The notes under the pieces are model-generated. The model made no database searches and had not been told where the DNA came from. It worked only from the letters and a program-made list of their open reading frames with translations. Below, piece by piece: positions 1-7,359 of a stretch of 64,000 bases of DNA. This DNA is from Acidovorax sp. A1169 (lineage in GTDB: Bacteria; Pseudomonadota; Gammaproteobacteria; Burkholderiales; Burkholderiaceae_C). Numbering within the stretch: position 1 is the stretch's first letter; each line of letters begins with the position of its first letter. The position numbers and the translations under genes are program-made. The DNA is taken from NCBI RefSeq assembly GCF_030704685.1, contig NZ_JAUZDX010000001.1:62001-126000 (forward strand). Reading direction: 5' to 3'.

Positions 1-101
1 ATTCGCAAGCAATTGATTTGATTGAGGAATTTTCGAATGTTTCTGACAGGTACTGTTTGATTGATGGAGTGTTTAAAATGAGAAATTATTTTTTGAGCTA
101 G
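1..101 (+). CDS. 3' end of an AT-rich gene, function unknown (partial)
   Basis: The frame starting at base 3 is open from the window edge for 32 codons and stops with TAG at 99-101; the other two forward frames stop almost at once. The readable tail ends in KMRNYFLS. The stop lies 10 bases before the rtcR start and the gene points the same way, so the two may share a transcript. The first ~110 bases are about 31% GC by count, against the very GC-rich rtcR, which suggests this gene was acquired separately. No family can be assigned from 32 residues, and a chance open frame in AT-rich DNA cannot be excluded. Confidence 0.4.
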   Translation, partial: SQAIDLIEEFSNVSDRYCLIDGVFKMRNYFLS

Positions 102-111
102 TAATTTATCC

Positions 112-1740
112 ATGAAGAGTGTTGTGGTGATGGGCTTCATCGGTACCCAGCTAGATTCCGGCAAGGGCGCGGGCCGCTGGGAGAAGTGGCGGCCCACCGT
201 CTCGCTGGTGCAGCACGAGGACATGGTGGTGCACCGCATGGAGCTGCTGTACACGCCGGCCCACCAGGAGCTGGCGCACCAGGTGCGCAACGACATCGCC
301 ATTGCCTCGCCGGAGACCACGGTGCGGCTGGTGCCCATGGAGATCGCCGACCCCTGGGACTTCGGCGAGGTCTATGCCCGGCTGTTCGATTGGGTGCAGA
401 CCTACCGCTTCGACACCGAACGTGAGGAGTACTGGACCCACATCACCACCGGCACGCACGTGGCGCAGATCTGCCTGTTTTTGCTGGTGGAGTCGCGGCG
501 CATCCCGGGCGTGCTCGCGCAGACCTCGCCGCCCCGGCGCCAGCAGATGGGCGATGCGGGCAGCTATGCGCTGATCGACCTGGACCTGTCGCGCTATGAC
601 GTCATCGCCCAGCGATTCGGCGCCGAGCAGCGCGATGCGGTGGACTTCCTCAAGAGCGGCATCGCCACGCGCAATGCGCGCTTCAACGCGCTGATCGACG
701 AGGTGGAGCGTGTGGCGGTGCGCTCGCGTGCGCCCATCCTGTTCACCGGGCCCACGGGTGCGGGCAAGTCGCACCTGGCGCGGCGCATGTACGAACTCAA
801 GAAGGCCCGGCACCAGGTGGAGGGCGAATTCGTCGAAGTGAACTGCGCCACCCTGCATGGCGATGGGGCGGCGTCTACGCTGTTCGGGCACAAGAAGGGC
901 GCCTTCACGGGGGCCGCCGCCGACCGCGCGGGCCTGCTGCGCACGGCACACAAGGGCGTGCTGTTCCTCGACGAGATCGGCGAGTTGGGCCTGGACGAGC
1001 AGGCCATGCTGCTCAAGGCGGTGGAGGAAAAGCGCTTCTACCCCATGGGCAGCGACCGCGAGGTGGCCAGTGATTTCGAGTTGATCGCTGGCACCAACCG
1101 CGACCTGCGCACCGAGGTGGCGGCGGGGCGCTTCCGCGAAGACCTGTACGCACGCATCAACCTCTGGAGTTACCAGCTACCGGGCCTGGCCCAGCGCCCC
1201 GAGGACATCGAGCCCAACCTCGATCACCTGCTCGCGCGCACCGGCACGGAGCTGGGCCGCACGGTGCGCCTGTCGGCCGAGGCGCGCACGGCCTATCTGC
1301 GCTACGCCCAGTCGCCCAATGCGCTGTGGAGCGGCAACTTCCGCGACCTCTCGGCCAGCGCCACGCGCCTGGCCACTCTGGCGGACAGCGGGCGCATCGG
1401 GCTGCCCCTGGTGGAGGCCGAGATCGCGCGGCTGCAGTGGCTGTGGCAACCGGCCAAGGATGCACGCGATGGGCTCTTAGGCGCGAGGGCTGCTGATGCG
1501 ATTGATCTGACTGCCCTGTTGGGCGAAGAAGCCGTGGACGCCATGGACCTGTTCGACCAGCTTCAGCTGGCCGCCGTGCTGCGCGTGTGCCGCCAGGCGC
1601 GAACCCTGTCCGATTCGGGGCGCCAGCTGTTCCAGGCCTCGCGCGCGCAGCGCACGGTGATCAATGACGCCGACCGCTTGCGCAAATATCTGGCCCGGTT
1701 TGGCCTGGATTGGGAGTCGGTCATCCGCAGTGAACGATAA
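112..1740 (+). CDS. rtcR: RtcR, sigma54-dependent activator of the RNA repair operon
   Basis: A 542-residue protein that matches my memory of E. coli RtcR along its whole length. Residues 1-185 are the RtcR sensor domain (a CARF-type fold in the literature), opening with VVVMGFIGTQLDSG and containing HITTGTHVAQ. Residues 186-430 are an AAA+ sigma54-activator domain with Walker A GPTGAGKS (213-220), the sigma54-contact loop GAFTGA (263-268) and Walker B VLFLDE (283-288). The C-terminal region ends in NDADRLRKYLARFGL, as in E. coli. RtcR senses RNA-derived ligands and activates rtcBA (RNA ligase/cyclase) by remodelling sigma54 polymerase. No rtcA or rtcB is visible here; if present it must lie upstream of the window. 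The gene follows an AT-rich reading frame after 10 bases, rather than facing its target divergently as in E. coli. Confidence 0.95.
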   Translation: MKSVVVMGFIGTQLDSGKGAGRWEKWRPTVSLVQHEDMVVHRMELLYTPAHQELAHQVRNDIAIASPETTVRLVPMEIADPWDFGEVYARLFDWVQTYRFDTEREEYWTHITTGTHVAQICLFLLVESRRIPGVLAQTSPPRRQQMGDAGSYALIDLDLSRYDVIAQRFGAEQRDAVDFLKSGIATRNARFNALIDEVERVAVRSRAPILFTGPTGAGKSHLARRMYELKKARHQVEGEFVEVNCATLHGDGAASTLFGHKKGAFTGAAADRAGLLRTAHKGVLFLDEIGELGLDEQAMLLKAVEEKRFYPMGSDREVASDFELIAGTNRDLRTEVAAGRFREDLYARINLWSYQLPGLAQRPEDIEPNLDHLLARTGTELGRTVRLSAEARTAYLRYAQSPNALWSGNFRDLSASATRLATLADSGRIGLPLVEAEIARLQWLWQPAKDARDGLLGARAADAIDLTALLGEEAVDAMDLFDQLQLAAVLRVCRQARTLSDSGRQLFQASRAQRTVINDADRLRKYLARFGLDWESVIRSER

Positions 1741-1741
1741 T
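1736..1741 (+). promoter_or_regulatory. -10 box of the rnpB promoter
   Basis: GATAAT lies 6 bases before the first base of the RNase P RNA P1 helix, a normal distance from a -10 box to a start site. It includes the TAA stop of rtcR (1738-1740), so the promoter overlaps the end of that gene. The best -35-like hexamer is TTGGGA (1710-1715), but its 20-bp spacer is long. The -10 is convincing and the -35 is not. Confidence 0.5.
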
Positions 1742-1747
1742 CGCCCT

Positions 1748-2067
1748 GTGAAGCGCGCCAGACCGCCGCTGGTGCAATCTGGGAAACCAGGCACTGGAGG
1801 AACGTCCGGACTGCACAGGACAGCGTAGCAGCTAACGGCTGCCCACCGTGAGGTGAGGATTAGAGCAACAGAGACGAGCCGATTAAGTTCGGATGAAACG
1901 GGCAATCTCTACGCGCAGCAATACCAAGTAGGCCAACGTTGATGTGGTTCCGCAGAGTTGGCGGGTAGGTAGCATCGAGCCGTGGTGGCGACACCCGGCC
2001 CAGAGTAATGGCGGTCACGCCGCGGGCAACCGTGGTGCACAGAATCCGGCTTATCGGCGCGCTTCAC
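1748..2067 (+). ncRNA. rnpB: RNase P RNA, bacterial class A
   Basis: This is the catalytic RNA that removes 5' leaders from precursor tRNAs. The ends pair perfectly as helix P1: GTGAAGCGCGCC at 1748-1759 with GGCGCGCTTCAC at 2056-2067. Conserved core signatures appear in order: GGAGGAACGTCCGG (CRI/P4 region), AGGGTGAGG-like AGGTGAGG, GAAACGGG, then AGAGTAATGG and ACAGAATCCGGCTTA near the 3' end. The length of 320 nt is slightly short for class A but complete. The gene lies between rtcR and a hairpin repeat; no T-rich terminator follows directly beyond a short ACTTTT. Transcription probably starts from the -10 box inside the rtcR stop codon. Confidence 0.95.
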
Positions 2068-2074
2068 ACTTTTC

Positions 2075-2178
2075 ATGCGGTTTTGCCTTCGACCGGCTAG
2101 CGTCGTTGGGGAGCCTTGCCGTGCTACAGCACTGTCTGCGGTTCCCCGCCTAGCCATCCGATCGAATTCAAATCCGCG
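2075..2178 (-). repeat. ~104-bp hairpin-forming dispersed repeat, copy A
   Basis: The reverse complement aligns with 47688-47791 over its full length at roughly 83% identity by eye. A core of nearly 30 bases is identical, including GTGCTGTAGCAC. The ends are inverted repeats of each other (CCGCGGATTTG at one end, ATGCGGTTTTGCC at the other), so the transcript should fold into a long imperfect hairpin with an inner GTGC-TGTA-GCAC stem. It sits between the convergent 3' ends of rnpB (+) and the M48 protease gene (-). It may be a REP/BIME-like element or bidirectional terminator; no coding potential is evident. Confidence 0.8.
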
Positions 2179-2232
2179 GCGACGGCAGTCGTCAATGCCG
2201 CGCAGGCCTGCCCTGTGCGGGCGACACGCTGA

Positions 2233-3465
2233 TCAACCCCGCTTGGGGCAGTGCAAGGCATGCCCTTGTTCCAGTTCGGTAGCGCGCTCCACGGTATCTG
2301 GGTGGCTGCTGAGCAAGGACCACACGGGGCCCAGTGCCTCCGGCGCCTTGGGTTCTGCGGTGGTGGATGCAGAGCCTTCGGCCGGTGCGCTGGCGCTTTC
2401 CTTGGCGGCTGTGGCGGCCTTCTTCCTGGCCGCCTTTTCCTCATCGTCCTCGTCCTGCGCAATGGCCAGCAGCAGCTTGCCCATGGGCGCCGTGGGCAGC
2501 TTCGCATGGGACATGACGGCGATGGCAAAGCAGTCGGCCTCGCGCTCGTGGTTGCGGCTGTAGGCCAGGCCGGTGAGCACCGATGCGCCGGTGGAGACGA
2601 TGCCCGATACATCGCCGAGCGCCAGGCCCATGCCCATCTGCAGCACGCCTTGCTGCACCACCATGCGTGTGGTGTGGCGGTGGGCCACGTGGCCGATCTC
2701 ATGGGCCAGCACGCCGATGAGGGCGTCGTCGCTGAGCCCTTTTTTCTCTGCCGCCTTGGCCAGGCCATCGGTCATCACCACCGTGCCGCCGGGCAGGGCG
2801 AAGGCGTTCGCCCCCATGCCGGAGCGGAACGACAGCGTGTAGGTGGGCGCGTAGCCAGGGTAGCGCTGCAACTGGGTGGGCAACTGCTGCACCAGCGTAT
2901 CAAAGCGTGCTTTCAGCTCGGCCTGGCGCTCCTGGGGCAGCTTGCTGGGTTTGAGCGTGCCCTTGTCCATCTGCGTGAGCACATTGCTGGCCACGCTGTT
3001 CTCCCAGGACACGGGCACGAAGCGCGTGAGCTCCGTGGCCGCCCAGGGCGTACCGTAGCGGTAGAAGAGGGTCAGCCCGACAATGGCGACTGCCGTCACG
3101 CCAAGCAGCACGGGCCAGCGGGTCTGCATGCGCCCCGCCAGGCTGGGGCGTGCGCCTGCGGCGGCAAGGGCTGCGTGCCACTGCGCCACGGCATCGATCT
3201 CCAGGCTGCCGTGGTCGCGCAAGTCCACCACCACCCGCTGCTGCGGGCGGCGCTCGCTCCAGGCTTCGGGCCAACCCACCTCGCCCCAGGGGAATACGGT
3301 GGGGGCCGCACCAGGCTGTGACAGCGGGTGCAGCGCCAGCGACGGGCCCCTGGGCGTGGGCTGCAGGCCCACGAGCACCGGCCTGGCCTGGCTGCTCAGC
3401 CCATCGAACCAGCGCCCTGGCACCAGGGTGCTGGGTGTTGCAGCAGGGGAGAGGGGGGCGTTCAT
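2233..3465 (-). CDS. M48 family membrane metalloprotease
   Basis: A 410-residue zinc protease of the HtpX/Ste24 type. One membrane segment (WPVLLGVTAVAIVGLTLFY, about 120-138) follows a ~115-residue N-terminal part. The catalytic motif HEIGHVAHRH (HExxH) lies at about residue 257, and the third zinc ligand is expected in NHEREADCFA. The C-terminus carries a Lys/Glu/Ala-rich stretch (about 340-385). Family members degrade misfolded membrane or periplasmic proteins. The start ATG overlaps the stop of the upstream YjgN-like gene by one base (TGATG), so the two are translationally coupled and probably act in the same envelope process. Specific substrate unknown. Confidence 0.88.
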   Translation of the reverse strand: MNAPLSPAATPSTLVPGRWFDGLSSQARPVLVGLQPTPRGPSLALHPLSQPGAAPTVFPWGEVGWPEAWSERRPQQRVVVDLRDHGSLEIDAVAQWHAALAAAGARPSLAGRMQTRWPVLLGVTAVAIVGLTLFYRYGTPWAATELTRFVPVSWENSVASNVLTQMDKGTLKPSKLPQERQAELKARFDTLVQQLPTQLQRYPGYAPTYTLSFRSGMGANAFALPGGTVVMTDGLAKAAEKKGLSDDALIGVLAHEIGHVAHRHTTRMVVQQGVLQMGMGLALGDVSGIVSTGASVLTGLAYSRNHEREADCFAIAVMSHAKLPTAPMGKLLLAIAQDEDDEEKAARKKAATAAKESASAPAEGSASTTAEPKAPEALGPVWSLLSSHPDTVERATELEQGHALHCPKRG

Positions 3466-4736
3466 CAGCCGATCAGGTCCAGCCCGGCCGCATCAGCCAG
3501 CGCATCACCAATACCGCCTTCTTTCTGCTGGCGCACCATGGCACTGGTGACCTGGTCCACGCTGCCCTTGACGTGCAGGGTTACGGACTCGGCCTTCATG
3601 CGGTACTCGCTGACCCGTGCGAACGGGCGGTACAGGCCCAGCGTGAGCAGGGTCAGGAACAGGTTCTTGACGCGCAGCAGCACGAAACGCCCAGTGCGCA
3701 ACTGGCACTTGAAGCGCGCTACCTGGCTCAGGCCGATGTTGTCCCACATCAGTTGGAACATGCGGGCTTCGCGGTAGGCGCGTGCAGGCGCCGAGGTCAG
3801 GAGCAGCATGAAGATACCGCCGAATATGCCCACGACGATGGCCACCATGATCAAGGCGAACGAGCGGTCCTTGGCATCGTCGATGAACAATGCCGCAGTC
3901 CCGCCGGCCAGCACGCCCAGCAGCAGGGAGACCCCCAGCACGAACAGCAGGAACACGGCGACCGTGGCCAGCCAGACCTTGATGAAATCCAGGTACACCG
4001 GTTTCCAGCGGCCGGCCTCGGCGCCCACCTGGGTGCGCAGCACCAGCAGGCTTTTGTAGTTGTATTCGAGGCGGATGAAGCACATCACCGACAGCAGCAG
4101 CCCCAGCACCAGCAGGCCCCAGATGCCGGCCGTCATGGTTGGCAGGTCGGCGTCGCCGCTCTCGTCGGCAGCCAGTTCCTGCAGGGCGCTGGCCGATTCG
4201 GGCGCCAGGTACTGGATGCCGAAGAACACGCCGAACCACACCAGAGCAATGGCGAAAACTGGCCAGCTGGCCTTGTACACCTCGCGCCACGAGGCGGTGA
4301 ACTGCAGGCGCAGGCCGCGCCAGCGCGTGGAGCCCAGGCGAAAGCGCATGGCGCTGCCCCAGATGAAGGGGGACAGCAGTGCCCCGGCGAGCAGAAAGAC
4401 CCCGACAGCCGTGTCCTGCCCGGTATTGACGGCGATCTGGTAGGCGATGCTGATCATCACCAGCACGATGAAGCCCTTGACCATGCGACCTTGCTGGGCC
4501 GTGAATTCGAGCGGGCTGCCGGCGACCACGGTGTGGCCGTAGAAATACTGCGCAGTGCGCCGCCGCGCCCAGGGCGTGTAGATGCCCAGGGTGAGGATGG
4601 TCAGCAGCACGTTGACGATCCATACCCGGAAGTATTCGCCGCCGCTGCCGGTGAATTCAAGCGGGTGCGCGTTGATGTCCTGCGCCGCGAAGGCCGAGAC
4701 GGGCGCCGCATCGGCCCCTGATTGCTGATAGTCCAT
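3465..4736 (-). CDS. YjgN/DUF898 family integral membrane protein
   Basis: A 423-residue polytopic membrane protein. It begins with a soluble stretch containing PLEFTGSGGEYFRVWIVN and then the repeated signature LTILTLGIYTPWARRRTAQYFYGH; a second copy of the same pattern (LTLLTLGLYRPFARV) occurs near residue 365. That duplication, with about eight hydrophobic segments, is characteristic of DUF898. No biochemical role is established. It is first in a two-gene unit with the M48 protease, a pairing that suggests membrane quality control. Its Shine-Dalgarno GGAGGG is the right arm of a perfect 6-bp inverted repeat, so translation may depend on local RNA folding. Confidence 0.88.
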   Translation of the reverse strand: MDYQQSGADAAPVSAFAAQDINAHPLEFTGSGGEYFRVWIVNVLLTILTLGIYTPWARRRTAQYFYGHTVVAGSPLEFTAQQGRMVKGFIVLVMISIAYQIAVNTGQDTAVGVFLLAGALLSPFIWGSAMRFRLGSTRWRGLRLQFTASWREVYKASWPVFAIALVWFGVFFGIQYLAPESASALQELAADESGDADLPTMTAGIWGLLVLGLLLSVMCFIRLEYNYKSLLVLRTQVGAEAGRWKPVYLDFIKVWLATVAVFLLFVLGVSLLLGVLAGGTAALFIDDAKDRSFALIMVAIVVGIFGGIFMLLLTSAPARAYREARMFQLMWDNIGLSQVARFKCQLRTGRFVLLRVKNLFLTLLTLGLYRPFARVSEYRMKAESVTLHVKGSVDQVTSAMVRQQKEGGIGDALADAAGLDLIG

Positions 4737-4741
4737 GGACT

Positions 4742-4759
4742 CCCTCCTGTTATGGAGGG
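4742..4759 (-). promoter_or_regulatory. Hairpin enclosing the YjgN-like gene's ribosome binding site
   Basis: Read on the - strand: CCCTCC, a 6-base loop ATAACA, then GGAGGG, five bases before the ATG at 4736. The purine arm is a near-ideal Shine-Dalgarno sequence and the pyrimidine arm is its exact complement. In the messenger this stem would hide the ribosome binding site. Control by temperature, protein or ribosome traffic is inference. Confidence 0.5.
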
Positions 4760-4838
4760 CAGTGTATCAGCGGCCTGTGGCGTATCGCCATCCCTCGAAA
4801 TGGTGATTGCTCACCTTTTAATAGCTGTCGAGTGCTGC

Positions 4839-5627
4839 TCAGAAACGCTCCCAGGGCTGCAGGTAGCGCCACTGTCCCTCAGGCACCTTGGACAGTGGCA
4901 CGCGGCCGATGCGGATGCGCTTGACGGCCACCACGCGCAGGCCCACGGCCTCGCACATCGCCGGAATCTGCCCCGGGCGTATGCCCTTGAGCGCAAAGCG
5001 CAGCCGCGTCTCGTTCTGCCAGCTCACCTTGATGGGCGGCAGCGCGCGGCCATTGAATGACAGGCCGTGGCACAGGCGCTGCAGGCCGTTGGGCGCGATT
5101 TCGCCAGCCACCTCCACGATGCACTCCTGCTCCAGCGATTCGATGTCCTCGGCCAGCTTGCGCGCAATGCGCTTGTCCTGGGTGTAGACCACCAGGCCGC
5201 TGGCCTCGGTGGGCAGGGGGGTGAAGCATTCGAGCTGGCGGAAATGGCGCTGCAGCACGCGAATGCCCGAGGCATCCTCGGGCAGGTGAGAGGCGAGAGC
5301 CAGCAGCGTGACGGCGGGCGTTGCACCCTGGCTACGGCTCGCATGGGCGGCACCAGCCTGCCCTGGCGCACCCAGGCCCGCCTCGAAACCGGCGGGCTTG
5401 TGCAGCAGCAGGGTGACGGGGGTCAGCTCCAGCAGGCTCGCGTCCGGGTCCACGGCCACGCTCTGGTGCGGCGCCACGCGCGCGCCGGGCACCTCGACCA
5501 CGGCGCCCTCCACGCTCACGAAGCCGCCCTCGATGAATTGTTCGGCCGTGCTGCGCGAGCAGTTGAGTTGCTCGGCCACGCGCTTGGCCAGCCGGACATG
5601 GCCGGCTTCAGGGTTTTTTTCAGTCAT
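4839..5627 (-). CDS. S4-domain pseudouridine-synthase-like protein lacking the catalytic Asp
   Basis: A 262-residue protein with the RsuA/RluB/RluF layout: an S4 RNA-binding domain (about 10-60, VRLAKRVAEQLNCSRSTAEQ), the LLLHKPAG strand (73-80), and a synthase C-terminal half ending VKRIRIGRVPLSKVPEGQWRYL. In active family members the catalytic loop reads GRLDxxTxGL. Here the aligned residues are FTPLPTEASGL (135-145), with Pro139 at the Asp position and Pro137 at the Arg position. The frame is intact, so this is not a broken gene. The protein probably still binds rRNA; modification activity is doubtful. It overlaps the upstream NUDIX/MBL gene by 8 bases. Confidence 0.85.
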   Translation of the reverse strand: MTEKNPEAGHVRLAKRVAEQLNCSRSTAEQFIEGGFVSVEGAVVEVPGARVAPHQSVAVDPDASLLELTPVTLLLHKPAGFEAGLGAPGQAGAAHASRSQGATPAVTLLALASHLPEDASGIRVLQRHFRQLECFTPLPTEASGLVVYTQDKRIARKLAEDIESLEQECIVEVAGEIAPNGLQRLCHGLSFNGRALPPIKVSWQNETRLRFALKGIRPGQIPAMCEAVGLRVVAVKRIRIGRVPLSKVPEGQWRYLQPWERF

Positions 5628-7287
5628 TACCGGGTTCCATGGCGCGGATGCGCTCTACATGTGCAAGCAGCGAACGCTGGGCCACAGGCCACATGCGCGG
5701 GGGCACGTCGTCGTAGGCGTGCCGCACCCAGTCGTCCATGCTGCCCTGGGGCAGGGCCTGCATGGCGGCCAGTACCTTGGCCTCGCGCGCCAGGCGGTGG
5801 GCCTTCAGGCGGGCGATCGCGCTGCGCGCCTCGCCCAATACGTAGCCGTGCGCGGGCAGGATGAAGTTCACGCCCTGCTTCTCGCAGGCCGCGTCCAGCG
5901 CGTCCAGCGAATCGAGGTAGTCGGCCATGTTGCCGTCCGGTGGGTCGACCACCGTGGTGCTGCCGTTGAGGATGTGGTCACCGCTGAACAGCAGGCCATC
6001 CTCCTCCAGCAGCAGGCACAGGTGGTTGGCCGCATGGCCGGGGGTGTGGATCACCTGCAGGGTGTGGCTGGTGGCGGCATCGGCCACTTGGGCAGACAGC
6101 ACCAAGCGCTCGCCATGGGCCAGCTCGCGCTCGGGCGTGAAGGCGCTGGCCACGCGGGCTGTGGGGGCCGAGCGCAGGCCCAGGATGGCGGGCGCTGGCT
6201 GGCCGGCCTGCACGCACAGCGCCTGCAGCGGCGCCGCGCCGGGAGAGTGGTCGGGGTGCGAGTGCGTGCAGACGATGGAGCGGATGTCGCCACCGGCGGC
6301 GCGCCAGAGCTTTTCCAGGTGCTCGGGGTCGGCCGGCCCAGGGTCAATGGCGATATAACCCGTGGCCGGGTCGCCCACCAGGTAGCTGTTGGTCCCCGGG
6401 CCGGTCATCACGCCCGAATTGGGGGCCGTGAGGCGCTGCACGTTCTTGAGCAGGGGTACGGGGTGGTCGGTCTGCCAGTCGAGCGGGTGAATGATCTGCC
6501 CGTCGGGGCAGACCAGCGCCAGTTCGCCGAAGGGCATCTCGTCTTCCATGTAGCGCGCCTCTTTGCCGCCCAGCAGGCCAGCGCGCGGGCAGCTCACCCA
6601 CAGGGGCTGTTCGTTGGCCAGGGCGCCGAGCACGGCGTCGGTGTTCTTGAATTTCGCCAGCCGCTGCAGCGTTCGGATGGTCGGGAAGATCATGAAGAAC
6701 TGGCCTGCCTCGTGCCGCGCCAGCGCATCGGCCGGGCGCACCCACACGGGCTCGAACTGCTCGGCCTCGTCGGCCACCGGGGTCTGGCCTTCGGGCATGC
6801 GTGCGGCCAGGAAGGGCACCTCGAAGCGGCGCGGCAGGTCGCGGTCGGCCGTCCAGTAGGCCAGCAGGTACACGCTGTCGGTCGCCAGGCGCAGGCCCCG
6901 GGCTTCGCACTGCGCGGCAAACGGCGCGCTGCGGTCCAGCGCGGCAATGTCGGCGGCATCGGCCATGCGGCCGTCGGCGTGGCGCGCCAGCAGCACGCCC
7001 AGTTCCTCGAAGCTCTCGCGGATGGCGGCGATCGCCTGGGTCAGGTGCAGGTCGTTCTGCGCAGGGCGGCGGTCCGCCACGGCGTGCGATTGGGCATCGA
7101 GCGCATCGATACCGCCGCCCGGGAAGACGTAGGCCCCTGGGGCAAAGCTCGCGTTCGGCGAGCGCCGCGTCATCAGCACCTCCAGCGCCCCGTCGCCCTC
7201 GGCGTCGCGCAGCAGCAGCACGGTGGCGGCCAGGCGGGTGGGAACGGGTTCGCGGTGGGGATGGAGTTGCTGGCTGATGCGGGGCAT
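5620..7287 (-). CDS. NUDIX hydrolase fused to a metallo-beta-lactamase-fold hydrolase
   Basis: A 555-residue two-domain protein. Residues 15-240 are a NUDIX domain: VFPGGGIDA is followed, after an insertion of about 30 residues, by the catalytic half-box RESFEELGV. An interrupted box of this kind is characteristic of the mammalian NUDT19 coenzyme A diphosphatase group. Residues 265-555 are an MBL domain with GTNSYLVGD, the metal motif THSHPDHSPGA and later metal-site segments HTPGH and SGDH, resembling LACTB2/glyoxalase II-like enzymes. A thioester or nucleotide-CoA substrate would suit both halves, but this is inference. It shares an 8-base overlap with the S4 protein gene downstream. Confidence 0.88.
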   Translation of the reverse strand: MPRISQQLHPHREPVPTRLAATVLLLRDAEGDGALEVLMTRRSPNASFAPGAYVFPGGGIDALDAQSHAVADRRPAQNDLHLTQAIAAIRESFEELGVLLARHADGRMADAADIAALDRSAPFAAQCEARGLRLATDSVYLLAYWTADRDLPRRFEVPFLAARMPEGQTPVADEAEQFEPVWVRPADALARHEAGQFFMIFPTIRTLQRLAKFKNTDAVLGALANEQPLWVSCPRAGLLGGKEARYMEDEMPFGELALVCPDGQIIHPLDWQTDHPVPLLKNVQRLTAPNSGVMTGPGTNSYLVGDPATGYIAIDPGPADPEHLEKLWRAAGGDIRSIVCTHSHPDHSPGAAPLQALCVQAGQPAPAILGLRSAPTARVASAFTPERELAHGERLVLSAQVADAATSHTLQVIHTPGHAANHLCLLLEEDGLLFSGDHILNGSTTVVDPPDGNMADYLDSLDALDAACEKQGVNFILPAHGYVLGEARSAIARLKAHRLAREAKVLAAMQALPQGSMDDWVRHAYDDVPPRMWPVAQRSLLAHVERIRAMEPGND

Positions 7288-7359
7288 GGGGCCATTATCC
7301 GGCTTTGACCGCAGCCTGCCGGGCGCGCCATGCGGGAAAGCGCGGGGCTTTCCCGCAGA

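Noticed and set aside
5308..7308. 666-codon + strand frame opposite the S4 protein and NUDIX/MBL genes
   Set aside because: Reverse shadow; the - strand proteins have conserved motifs, a real overlap and normal starts.
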